Assembly: GCF_000515215.1 (NCBI RefSeq)
Contig: NZ_KI911557.1
Location: forward strand, 4,149,741 to 4,213,740
Direction of reading: 5' to 3'
From: Methylomonas sp. 11b
GTDB lineage: Bacteria > Pseudomonadota > Gammaproteobacteria > Methylococcales > Methylomonadaceae
Length of the DNA: 64,000 nt
Under the pieces are notes generated by a model. It had not been told where the DNA came from and did no database searches. It was given only the letters and a program-made list of their open reading frames with translations. The translations under genes were made by a program, and so were the position numbers. This document shows, in pieces, positions 26,374 to 34,745 of the stretch; position 1 is the stretch's first letter; each line of letters starts with the position of its first letter.

Positions 26374-27870
26374 ATGAATAACATCCAATTGTTGTATGTA
26401 GCCAATAATGTGACCGGCAAAGCTGTGGCCTGTCAGCAATCCTTGCTGTTTTTGATTCAAGTCGCAGACCTGGATTATCACAAACAGGTGGAAGTGCTCT
26501 GGGCCGGCGAAGACGGCGTCTGGCACTTTTTGCCGGCCTTGTTTAACCGCAAGGCGGAAGATGGGTGGGAGTATTGGCAGGCCGAAATCGTATTTCCGCC
26601 GCAACCACATGCCGAGATACCCGGCGATATTCGATTTGCCTTGCGTCTGCAAGCCGCCGGCACTGAGTATTGGGATAATAACGAGGGTGGCGATTATTTC
26701 AGCGGTGCGGGTAGCGGCGGCAGATTAACCGGCGCTGCGTCGATACTACAATTGAGCCATGCCGAACAACTTCAGGATGGTCAGCATTCCGTGCCGATCA
26801 AGCTGGCGGTAGACGCCGCGCTGGAGATAGAGAAAGTCACCATCCACTGGACTATCGATAACTGGCAACACAGCCATACGACCAGTTGCCGCCGCCAGGC
26901 GCAAAGAAAATCCGCCAGTAAAGCCCTCTATGCCGGACTGCATCTCGCCCAAGTGTGGAGCGGGCGGATCAGGGTGGGGGAGGCGTTTCGTCTGCAATAC
27001 AGTATCAGCTGCGAAAGTAAGGAGCAGACGCTGTGGGACAACAACGCCGGCCAAAATTACACCCTAAGCCGCACGCCGCTGCGGCTGTTGATTCTAAATC
27101 TGCATTGTTATCAGGAAGACGAGCAAGACCGGAAATTCTGGCAAATTGCTAATGCCATCGACGAACTTGGCGCTGATGTAGTCTGTTTGCAGGAAGTGGC
27201 GGAGTATTGGAATGACGGTCGCGGCGACTGGCCGTCGAACTCCGCGAATATTATCAATCAGCGCTTGCCGCAACCGTTTCATCTTTACACCGACTGGTCG
27301 CACCTGGGGTTTGACAAATTCCGCGAAGGTGTGGCCATACTCAGCCGCCATCCCTTGGCCGAGCAAGAAGCCCGCTACGTGTCGGATAGTCACGATGCTT
27401 ACAGCATTCATTCCCGTAAAGTGGTGTCGGCGCGGATCAAGGTGCCGTATATCGGTACTCTCGATGTGTTTTCCGCGCATTTGAGTTGGTGGGAAGACGG
27501 CTTCCAGCAACAATTTCAACGGCTATCCGCTTGGGCTAACGGCAAACGCAGCGCTGAGGTGGATGCCACCTTGCTGTGTGGTGATTTCAATATCGCCGCC
27601 GGCTCGACTGGTTACGAATTGGTGGTCAACGGCCATCAATATGAAGATCAATATCTGGCCGCCAACGCCCCAGCACTGTTTCAACAAATTTTTCGGGTTA
27701 ACGACGCGCATTGGCAGGATTATCTGGCCGACGATTATCGAATCGATTACATTTTTATGGACAAGGACAGCGGCCTGCGGGCCAGTTCGGCGCGAACTGT
27801 GTTCACCGAGCAGGATTACGGGCCGGTATCCGATCATTGCGGCTATCTGATGACCTTTGAGCCGCTATAG
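26374..27870 (+). CDS. Endonuclease/exonuclease/phosphatase-fold protein with two N-terminal CBM21-like modules
   Basis: A 498-residue protein of unusual architecture. Residues 5-110 and 130-232 look like two carbohydrate-binding modules of the CBM21 type; each ends in the signature YWDNNEGGDY (99-108) or LWDNNAGQNY (220-229). Residues 236-498 are an EEP (DNase I/sphingomyelinase/IP-phosphatase) domain with complete motifs: LNLH, CLQEV (Glu274), SAHLSWW (His369), CGDFN (403-406), YRIDYIF and SDHCGY. CBM21 binds starch or glycogen, so the enzyme is probably held on glycogen granules. Whether the substrate is a nucleic acid, a phospholipid or a sugar phosphate is unknown. No signal peptide is seen. 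Confidence 0.75.
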   Translation: MNNIQLLYVANNVTGKAVACQQSLLFLIQVADLDYHKQVEVLWAGEDGVWHFLPALFNRKAEDGWEYWQAEIVFPPQPHAEIPGDIRFALRLQAAGTEYWDNNEGGDYFSGAGSGGRLTGAASILQLSHAEQLQDGQHSVPIKLAVDAALEIEKVTIHWTIDNWQHSHTTSCRRQAQRKSASKALYAGLHLAQVWSGRIRVGEAFRLQYSISCESKEQTLWDNNAGQNYTLSRTPLRLLILNLHCYQEDEQDRKFWQIANAIDELGADVVCLQEVAEYWNDGRGDWPSNSANIINQRLPQPFHLYTDWSHLGFDKFREGVAILSRHPLAEQEARYVSDSHDAYSIHSRKVVSARIKVPYIGTLDVFSAHLSWWEDGFQQQFQRLSAWANGKRSAEVDATLLCGDFNIAAGSTGYELVVNGHQYEDQYLAANAPALFQQIFRVNDAHWQDYLADDYRIDYIFMDKDSGLRASSARTVFTEQDYGPVSDHCGYLMTFEPL

Positions 27871-27930
27871 ACTGAATTGCTAAGGCGATTTTACAATTAA
27901 AATAAAGCTTGTTTAATTAGGCAGCACCAT

Positions 27931-29523
27931 ATGCAAGTAGCAGAACACTACGCCAAACCGGTATTTGGCAAATTGGGCGGTTGTTTTCAACGCGGTAACG
28001 ATTTTAGGGAAACCTTCGACGTGCGCTGGGGCAAGATAGACTTCGACATGTCGCACGGCATTGCCGCTAATTTGAAGGTGGTGCTAAAGGTGTATCGGGA
28101 GTCGATCTGCGAAACCTATATCGTCGACACCGATGCTTACGATGTGCAGTGGGACAAACACAAACGATCGACGCGGGATTTTTACGTGATGCCGCACTCC
28201 GGGCAATTCGGCAAGATCAGCTGCATCAAATTTTCGTTTATCGTGCATTTGGGCGAGCATTCCATCGCCTCGCGCCATGATTATATTTTCATGGATGGCG
28301 ACCAGTTGCGCGACAATCATCCGCAGCAGCGCCATATTAACGAGCATTGGGCCACGCCCAACCATTTCCGCAGTTACGAGCTGGACCCCGGACAGTTGCA
28401 AAGCGATGTGGATTGGTACAACCATCATTTCGACTCCTTGCAACTGACGCCCAAATTTACCAAGGGCCAGCAATTTCACCCCTATCATCCCAAGCGCTTT
28501 ATTCACGATCATATCGATAAAGTCATCGCGGCCAAACACAGCCAGCCCGACCGCTTATGCACCATTAAAGTCAGCGTGGATTGCATCGACGACGGCGATT
28601 TTATTAACCACTTGATTCACGCCAGCCAGCAGGGCGTATGGGTGCAATGCATCGTCGATTGGCGGAAGATGACGCTGACCAATAGTCAGAATTACGCGCG
28701 CTTGAAACGCTCAGGCATTGAACTGGTTGGCGTGTTTTGCACGCCCAAACACCACTTGATCGAAGTGGAACCGGACATGCACACCAAGTTCGTAATCTTC
28801 AACGACGAGGATTGCATTATCGGCTCGTTCAACATCACTTTCGATCGCTGGTGGGCCAACTGGGAATCGGGGATGAGTTTTCATTCCAAGGGCGTGTGCC
28901 GTTTGCTGGACAACATCTTCCAGAGCCAGCGCGGCGGTGTGATTCAAAAGTATGGCGTCGACCCGCTCAGCCCATTCAACTTGTTATATACCTTTGGCCG
29001 CCACACCATGGCTAATGGCAGGGTTTACCGGCCGCATCACGCTATATTGGCGGAAATTCATAGAGCGCGCCGCTCCTTGAAGTTGTGTTTGTTTTTGATC
29101 GGCGATTTGCTGGGCGATCACCACGATAGCGTCGTCAACGCCTTGATCCAGGCCCGCGACCGTGGTGTTGATGTGCAGCTGCTGTTCAACGGCCACTTGG
29201 CCCGTCAAGGCAAAATAGGCGTCGAGCGCAGCATGGCCGACGAATTGGCAAGGCCGCTGTTACCGGCCGTACAACGTCTGCGCGATGCCGGGATACGCGT
29301 GGGCTTGGTTTACGGCCAGGACGATCTGCCGGTGCCGTACTCGCCCATCCACAGTAAATACTGCGTGATCGACGATTACATCGTCATCGACGGCAGTTTC
29401 AACTGGTACAACACCTCGGTGTTTTCCCACGACTTGATCGTGGTCGCCGCCAACCGCGACGTGGCGCAGCCGTATTTGTACGAGTTTGGGCAGATTCAGC
29501 GCTTGTTTAGGGTGTTTTACTGA
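27931..29523 (+). CDS. Phospholipase D-like protein with novel N-terminal domain
   Basis: A 530-residue protein with two HKD half-sites: HTKFVIFND (284-292) with GSFN at 298-301, and HSKYCVIDD (474-482) with GSFNW at 488-492. In the first site the usual Asp four residues after Lys is Asn, with Asp one place later, so the two halves are not equivalent. The 150 N-terminal residues (ending RHDYIFMDGDQLRDNH) are not recognised but are beta-rich and could be a binding module. It lies 60 bases behind the EEP gene on the same strand. No signal peptide, so it is probably cytosolic. Confidence 0.7.
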   Translation: MQVAEHYAKPVFGKLGGCFQRGNDFRETFDVRWGKIDFDMSHGIAANLKVVLKVYRESICETYIVDTDAYDVQWDKHKRSTRDFYVMPHSGQFGKISCIKFSFIVHLGEHSIASRHDYIFMDGDQLRDNHPQQRHINEHWATPNHFRSYELDPGQLQSDVDWYNHHFDSLQLTPKFTKGQQFHPYHPKRFIHDHIDKVIAAKHSQPDRLCTIKVSVDCIDDGDFINHLIHASQQGVWVQCIVDWRKMTLTNSQNYARLKRSGIELVGVFCTPKHHLIEVEPDMHTKFVIFNDEDCIIGSFNITFDRWWANWESGMSFHSKGVCRLLDNIFQSQRGGVIQKYGVDPLSPFNLLYTFGRHTMANGRVYRPHHAILAEIHRARRSLKLCLFLIGDLLGDHHDSVVNALIQARDRGVDVQLLFNGHLARQGKIGVERSMADELARPLLPAVQRLRDAGIRVGLVYGQDDLPVPYSPIHSKYCVIDDYIVIDGSFNWYNTSVFSHDLIVVAANRDVAQPYLYEFGQIQRLFRVFY

Positions 29524-29531
29524 TCGGCCGC

Positions 29532-29565
29532 TTGACAGGTATTGATTTGGTTCCATAATGGAACC
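29532..29565 (+). promoter_or_regulatory. vapBC promoter with palindromic operator over the -10
   Basis: TTGACA (29532-29537) and CATAAT (29554-29559) are separated by 16 bases, a near-consensus sigma-70 promoter. The palindrome GGTTCCA-TAA-TGGAACC (29549-29565) covers the -10 box and is the expected binding site of the ribbon-helix-helix antitoxin. Confidence 0.7.
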
Positions 29566-29589
29566 CATTTGATTTTCCAGGTGAGCGTC

Positions 29590-29832
29590 ATGGCAACCTT
29601 GACCCTAAAAAACATCCCCGACGATTTATACGAACAGCTAAAAATCGCAGCGAAACTGCACCACCGCAGCATTAACAGTGAAGTCATTTACTGCGTGGAA
29701 AGGGTCATCGATCCGCATCGGCTCAGTGTCGATCAGCATCTCGCTCAGGCCAGGCAACTGCGCGAGAAAACCGCGCATTACCTGTTAACCGACCAGGACA
29801 TCGACCAAGCCAAATTTGCCGGCCGGCCATGA
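29590..29832 (+). CDS. FitA/VapB-type ribbon-helix-helix antitoxin
   Basis: An 80-residue antitoxin. The N-terminal ATLTLKNIPDDLYEQLKIAAKLHHRSINSEVI is a FitA/Arc-type ribbon-helix-helix, binding DNA through the first strand. The C-terminal tail wraps the toxin. The ATG at 29590 with GTGAG upstream is chosen; longer in-frame starts would remove the promoter. ATGA overlap with the toxin. It should repress the operon at the 29549-29565 palindrome. Confidence 0.85.
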   Translation: MATLTLKNIPDDLYEQLKIAAKLHHRSINSEVIYCVERVIDPHRLSVDQHLAQARQLREKTAHYLLTDQDIDQAKFAGRP

Positions 29833-30230
29833 TTGTTGCCGATACCAACACGATTGCTTATCTTTACCTCAATAGCGAAAAATCCGCACAAGCCGAACAG
29901 CTGCTAAGACAGGAAGCGCAGTGGATTGCACCCAATCTGTGGAAAAGCGAATTTCGCAATGTCCTGGCTTTGTATCTACGCAAAAATCTGTTGGCCTTGG
30001 ACGACGCCTTACGGATTGTGCGCCAGGCTGAAACCTTGCTGCAGCAAAACGAATACGAAGTCTCATCCGCCCAGGTTTTGCAATTAGTCGCCAGCAGCGA
30101 TTGCTCGGCTTACGACTGCGAATTCGTCGCGCTGGCCAAACTGTTGAACGTCCCGCTGATTACCGCCGACCGAAAAGTGCAGAAAGCCTTTCCGGAGATT
30201 GCCCGGACGATTGAGGATTTTCTGGGGTGA
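29829..30230 (+). CDS. VapC-type PIN-domain toxin ribonuclease
   Basis: A 133-residue PIN-domain RNase. The acidic active-site residues are all present: D5 (VADTN), E41 (KSEFRN), D96 (SAYDCEF) and D114 (TADRK). VapC toxins cut tRNA or rRNA when the antitoxin is degraded; the target here is unknown. It overlaps the antitoxin by 4 bases. A methyltransferase remnant follows in the same frame directly after its stop. Confidence 0.88.
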   Translation: MIVADTNTIAYLYLNSEKSAQAEQLLRQEAQWIAPNLWKSEFRNVLALYLRKNLLALDDALRIVRQAETLLQQNEYEVSSAQVLQLVASSDCSAYDCEFVALAKLLNVPLITADRKVQKAFPEIARTIEDFLG

Positions 30231-30515
30231 AGCACGTTTCGCCAAAAGCGCCTGTCGGCACTAGAGCGGCGGCAGTTTCGGGAGCTCATCGAACAGCGCA
30301 CTGCGAAAGACGGCTAAGACCTCGCGCAATTGCTGGTCAACCTGTTTGAAGTGTTGGACAAACCCCACGACAAACGCCTGAAAACCCTGGATAAACAGCT
30401 AGCCGCCTTCCCTTATGTCAGCGGCAAGCTGTACTTCGAACGCATATTGATGGCGGCCTTCGACCAAGAAATGCGGGACATGAGGCGAAAGGCAAGGCTG
30501 CCGTGCATTGTGTGA
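30231..30515 (+). pseudogene. Remnant of a class I DNA adenine methyltransferase / type IIG restriction gene
   Basis: Translation in one frame gives LERRQFRELIEQRTAKDG, a TAA at 30315-30317, then DLAQLLVNLFEVLDKPHDKR ... LAAFPYVSGKLYFERI and FDQEMRDM. This pattern (VRLFEVLDTP...AFPYVNG.LF) is characteristic of the region ahead of the catalytic part of large Eco57I/type IIG-like methyltransferases. The rest of the gene is missing and a stop interrupts it, so it is a relic. It suggests an old restriction system beside the toxin-antitoxin pair. Confidence 0.5.
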
Positions 30516-30617
30516 TTGTCGGCTTCGCCTTAAATGACAGAACATACAAAAGGCTTTTTGAGTATGAAAGCCTAACCGCCTCTTGCGACGTTTACCAACC
30601 AGAAATCGAATATCGTT

Positions 30618-31985
30618 ATGGCTAAAAAAACCAAATCCGCCTACGTCTGCACCGAATGCGGCGCCGATTTTCCCGGCTGGTCCGGGCAGTGCAATCAATG
30701 CGGGGCCTGGAACAGCATTAAGGAAGTGAAGCTGGGTAGCGGTAAAAGCGCGCGCGATAACTCCGGCTATGCCGGCAGCCGCAGCGAAGTGCGTTTGTTG
30801 TCGGAAGTCAATCTGGCCCAAGCCGAGCGGATTTCCACCGGTCTGGCCGAGTTCGACCGGGTGCTGGGCGGCGGCATCGTCACCGGTAGCGTGGTGTTAA
30901 TCGGCGGTGCGCCGGGGGCCGGCAAGAGCACTATCCTGCTGCAAGCCATCGGTCATATTGCCCAGCAACTGCCGGTGTTGTATGTGTCCGGCGAAGAGTC
31001 GCTGCAACAGATCGCCGAGCGCGCCCATCGTCTGCAATTGAATACTGCCGGCATCAAGATGTTGGCAGAAACCTCGGTGCAGCAGATTTGCCAAGTCTTG
31101 GACGAGGAGCAGCCCAAGGTGGTGATCATCGATTCGATTCAGGTGATGTATACCGCCGACTCCGATTCGGCGCCCGGCTCGGTGTCGCAGGTGCGCGAAT
31201 CCGCGAGCTATCTGACGCAATACGCCAAACGTACCGGCGTGTCGTTTTTCATGGTCGGCCATGTGACCAAGGATCAATCGCTCGCTGGCCCAATGACCTT
31301 GAGCCATATCGTCGATGCGCAGGTGGTGTTGTCGTCCACCGACGATTCACGATTTCGGGTATTGCGCGCCGACAAGAATCGCTTCGGCAGCGTCGGCGAA
31401 CTGGGTTTCTTTGCTATGGAAAGCAGCGGCTTGAAGGAAGTGAAAAACCCGTCGGCAATGTTTTTGTCGCGGGCAGAAAAGCCGTCGCCCGGCAGCGTGG
31501 TGACCGTACTGTGGGAAGGCACCCGCCCGTTGCTCGTGGAGATTCAGGCCCTGGTCACCGAAAGCCAGTACGGCAATCCGCGCCGGCTGGCGGTGGGTTT
31601 GGACCAGAACCGGCTGGCCATGTTGCTGGCGGTGTTGTCGCGCCACGGTGGGATATTCACCGGCAACGATGAGATATACGCCAACGTGGTTGGCGGTATA
31701 AAGGTATCTGAAACCAGCAGCGACTTGGCGATCATGATAGGCGTGGTGTCCAGTCTGCGTGATCGCATCATTCCTTACGACACGGTGTTCTTTGGTGAGG
31801 TAGGTTTGAACGGCGAAATTCGCCCGGTGGCTAATGGACACGCCCGGCTCAACGAAGCGGCTAAGCACGGTTTCAAGCGGGCGATCATACCGAAAAGCAA
31901 CAAACCCAAGGATGCGGTGAAGAACTTGCAAATACATGCGGTCAGCAATATTCAAGAAGCGTTGGCAGTGCTAGCGGATTTATAA
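30618..31985 (+). CDS. radA: DNA repair protein RadA
   Basis: A 455-residue RecA-like ATPase that promotes branch migration in recombination. The N-terminal C4 zinc finger (CTECGADFPGWSGQCNQCGAW) is followed by Walker A (GGAPGAGKST), the RadA-specific KNRFGSVGELGFF motif and a C-terminal Lon-like domain (FFGEVGLNGEIRPV ... AIIPKSN). The length is standard. The following gene starts soon after, so they may share transcription. Confidence 0.96.
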   Translation: MAKKTKSAYVCTECGADFPGWSGQCNQCGAWNSIKEVKLGSGKSARDNSGYAGSRSEVRLLSEVNLAQAERISTGLAEFDRVLGGGIVTGSVVLIGGAPGAGKSTILLQAIGHIAQQLPVLYVSGEESLQQIAERAHRLQLNTAGIKMLAETSVQQICQVLDEEQPKVVIIDSIQVMYTADSDSAPGSVSQVRESASYLTQYAKRTGVSFFMVGHVTKDQSLAGPMTLSHIVDAQVVLSSTDDSRFRVLRADKNRFGSVGELGFFAMESSGLKEVKNPSAMFLSRAEKPSPGSVVTVLWEGTRPLLVEIQALVTESQYGNPRRLAVGLDQNRLAMLLAVLSRHGGIFTGNDEIYANVVGGIKVSETSSDLAIMIGVVSSLRDRIIPYDTVFFGEVGLNGEIRPVANGHARLNEAAKHGFKRAIIPKSNKPKDAVKNLQIHAVSNIQEALAVLADL

Positions 31986-32021
31986 TTGCCGCCAATAATC
32001 TATGCCTCGTCAGGGAACGAT

Positions 32022-33677
32022 ATGAAAAATACAACAGCAGCCGGCAACGGTAAATTTGGCCGCAACGATCCGTGTCCATGCGGCAGCGGCAAGAAATACA
32101 AAGCCTGTTGCCTGAAACAAGCCGAAGCGGTCGCCAGATCGGTTCAACCAAGCGTGGACGATGCGTTAAAGCAGGCTTGGCAAGCAGTCGCGCGGCGCGA
32201 TATGGCCGGTACTCTGCAGGGGTTTCGGCAAGTCTTGGCTATCCAGCCTAACCATGCGGAAGCGCTGGCCGGTCTGGGGCAGGCTCTCTGCTGGCAGCAG
32301 CAGCGTCGGGAGGGCTTGGCTTATCTGCAACAGGCCGCCCGCCAACTGGAAATTGACGCCCAGCAAACGCGTAATATCCGTTTTATTCTGGAGCTGGCCG
32401 AGCAATTACATCACTGGGGCGATCTGGATACCGCGCTTAAATTGACCGCGTTGGCGGTTAAGCTGGAACCTGATAATCCTGCCGCGCTGAATAATCGGGC
32501 GCTTTATTTGACGCGGGTTAACCGATTCTCAGAAGCCTTCCCTTTCGCCAGCAAGGTTTGCGAATTGCGTCCCGACGATCCGGCCTGCAATAACATGTTG
32601 GCGGTGCTGGAGGCGCATTTGAACCGTTTGCCGGAAGCCAAACAGCGCTTTCAGAATGTGATAGCCGCCAATCGCAATATGCAGCAGACCGCACGCGCCT
32701 GGCAGGAGTTGGTAGGGGTGTTGGATAAGCTGGAAGAATACGAGGCATCGTTTGCGGCTTGCCAACAAGCAAAAGCTTTGTATAAGCAATTACCTGAACT
32801 CAGCTCTCTTGATGCCGGACAGATTTTTCGCGCGATTCAATCCAACAAACAGGGGTTTGATCGGGCTTTACTGCTCCGTTGGACGGTAAGCGACTTTGCC
32901 GATAGTTTGCCGGCGCCGACGTTTCTACTGGGCTTTTTGCGTTCCGGCACGACGTTGACTGAGCAAGTCCTGGCAGCGCATCCCGATGTGTTTACCTCCG
33001 ATGAAAATGATCTGATTCATGGCTTGATTCAAGAGCTGCAAAGGTTGAGCGGTTTTCGAGAGGACATTCCAGCCGCTCTCCGCCAGCTGGGTTTGGACGA
33101 TGCCCGAAAGTTGCGCGCTTACTATTGGCGACGGGTTAGCGAGGAATACGGCGCGGATGCCTTGAATAAACGCTTCATCGACAAAGTGGCGCTGAATAGT
33201 ATCGATATAGGCCTGATTAGCTGCCTATTTCCGGAGGCCAGGATCATCTTTGCTCTGCGCGATCCGCGCGATGTCTGTCTCAGTTGTTTCCAGCAAGCGT
33301 TTAAGCCGTCTAGCGTGACAGTCAATTTGCTGAGCTGGGAAGGTGTGGCCAAGCAATATGCGGCCGTGATGGCGCTGTGGCTTTACATGAAGCCGATGAT
33401 TCAGCCGCGTTATATGGAATTGCGTTACGAGGATACCGTCAACGATTTCGAAAACAGTTTTCGCCGGGTGTTTGCGTTATTGGATTTGGAATGGGTGGCC
33501 GAAGTGAGCGCGTTTCATGAAAAGGCTAAAGGCCGTTACATTGCCACGCCGAGTTTTGCTGCTGTTTCTCAACCGATTTATTCGCGCTCGGTTGCACGTT
33601 GGCAGCACTATGCAAGTTTTTACGAACCGGTTTTGCCGATTTTGGCGCCGTATATCGATGCGTTCGGTTACGCATGA
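32022..33677 (+). CDS. SEC-C motif - TPR - sulfotransferase fusion protein
   Basis: A 551-residue protein. The ATG at 32022 has AGGGA upstream; a TTG at 31986 would only add a poor leader. A SEC-C zinc motif (GRNDPCPCGSGKKYKACC, residues 13-30) is followed by tetratricopeptide-like helices (about 45-270) and a sulfotransferase domain. The PAPS-binding loop reads FLLGFLRSGTTLTEQVL, with later LRDPRDVCLSCF and a C-terminal core. TPR-sulfotransferases are common in proteobacteria, but their acceptors are unknown. A SEC-C zinc knuckle on such a protein is less usual and may bring it to ribosomes or SecB-type partners. Confidence 0.85.
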   Translation: MKNTTAAGNGKFGRNDPCPCGSGKKYKACCLKQAEAVARSVQPSVDDALKQAWQAVARRDMAGTLQGFRQVLAIQPNHAEALAGLGQALCWQQQRREGLAYLQQAARQLEIDAQQTRNIRFILELAEQLHHWGDLDTALKLTALAVKLEPDNPAALNNRALYLTRVNRFSEAFPFASKVCELRPDDPACNNMLAVLEAHLNRLPEAKQRFQNVIAANRNMQQTARAWQELVGVLDKLEEYEASFAACQQAKALYKQLPELSSLDAGQIFRAIQSNKQGFDRALLLRWTVSDFADSLPAPTFLLGFLRSGTTLTEQVLAAHPDVFTSDENDLIHGLIQELQRLSGFREDIPAALRQLGLDDARKLRAYYWRRVSEEYGADALNKRFIDKVALNSIDIGLISCLFPEARIIFALRDPRDVCLSCFQQAFKPSSVTVNLLSWEGVAKQYAAVMALWLYMKPMIQPRYMELRYEDTVNDFENSFRRVFALLDLEWVAEVSAFHEKAKGRYIATPSFAAVSQPIYSRSVARWQHYASFYEPVLPILAPYIDAFGYA

Positions 33678-33801
33678 ATGAAGCGAATGGGAAGGGTAGA
33701 TTAAGCTTTTGGGCCAAGCGGACTTGGATCGAGCGGATGTAAAAATGGAGCTTCCTTGCCCCCGGTCATCCTTGACCGAAACCGAACTGATTTTTTACTG
33801 A

Positions 33802-33847
33802 TTAACCCGGCCCTCAATAACACGTGTATTCAAGGACATCGGGTTAA
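33802..33847. terminator. Possible bidirectional hairpin between convergent genes
   Basis: TTAACCCG (33802-33809) pairs with CGGGTTAA (33840-33847) across a 30-base loop that itself contains ACACGTGT. It lies between two converging genes. The long loop and lack of a T-run make termination doubtful. Confidence 0.3.
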
Positions 33848-33875
33848 AATCAGCCTTAAGTTACATAGAAACGCG

Positions 33876-34646
33876 TCAGACGTTTTCTGCCGTTTTGCGT
33901 TTGCCGAAACCGACTAAGCCCGCCATCGCGCTACCGAACAGCCAAACCGCGCCCGGTACGGGTACCGGTGACGCAGCAGCGGAGATGGTGGCGGTATAGG
34001 CCAGATTGGCCCCGCCTACCGTGCCGTCGTAACCGCCCAAAATCAGCGTGTAATTACCGGCGGTCAGGAAGCGGGTCAGCGTAGCGGTGGCGGTGGTGCC
34101 TTGAGTGGCCGCGAAGGTCCAGGCGCTTGCGTCAACCAAAGCCAGCGTTGTGCCCAGTGGGCTGGCAGCCATGGGGTTCAGTGCGCCGTTGTTCAGGTAG
34201 CTTTGATGGCGACTGCTGCTGCCCGCGGTATCCCAGCCGCTCCACAAACCAAAAGCCGGACGCAGATTGGAGCCGTCCGACGATACGGTGATAGTCACTT
34301 CCGCGTCGGCATGTAGTTCAAACAAACCGTAATCGGCGGTATGCCCCCAGTTTGTCGCGCCGTCTTTATAAGCTTTGGCGCCCATGCCTATGCCGTGGCC
34401 GCTGGCGGTTTGCGAGTTCGCTACGCCGCCGTCGTTGTGGATCATCGCGACCCAGGTGGCGGGCAAATTGCCAATATAGCCTGGATCGCCATCAGACCAT
34501 GGGCCCGTGGCGGAACCGTCCGGCGGGAAGGTATCGCCGGCAGCCAAATTGTAGGTCACGTGAGCGCTAGCCAAGCCGCTGACTGACATCAGTGCGCCCA
34601 TGGCGCCTGCTAATACTAGTTTTTTAAAGGGTGAGTTTGCAGTCAT
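33876..34646 (-). CDS. Exported PEP-CTERM-like (VPVPGAVWLFG-type) protein, 256 residues
   Basis: A signal peptide (LVLAGAMGALMSVSGLASA) is followed by mature HVTYNLAAGDTF and a beta-rich domain. The C-terminal sorting signal has motif VPVPGAVWLFGSAMAGL, a membrane helix and a basic end (GFGKRK). This is the variant of the PEP-CTERM signal handled by exosortases and is typical of methylotrophic gammaproteobacteria. It is exported, processed and probably surface attached. Next to a second protein with the same ends. No exosortase gene is in the window. Confidence 0.8.
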   Translation of the reverse strand: MTANSPFKKLVLAGAMGALMSVSGLASAHVTYNLAAGDTFPPDGSATGPWSDGDPGYIGNLPATWVAMIHNDGGVANSQTASGHGIGMGAKAYKDGATNWGHTADYGLFELHADAEVTITVSSDGSNLRPAFGLWSGWDTAGSSSRHQSYLNNGALNPMAASPLGTTLALVDASAWTFAATQGTTATATLTRFLTAGNYTLILGGYDGTVGGANLAYTATISAAASPVPVPGAVWLFGSAMAGLVGFGKRKTAENV

Positions 34647-34745
34647 TTTGGATCTCTATCGAATGAAATAAATGAGAGTAAGCCTATCGTTAAACAATGC
34701 TTGGTGAGGGGATTGCCGTTGTCTGGTGGCAATCCCGCTTGGCAA

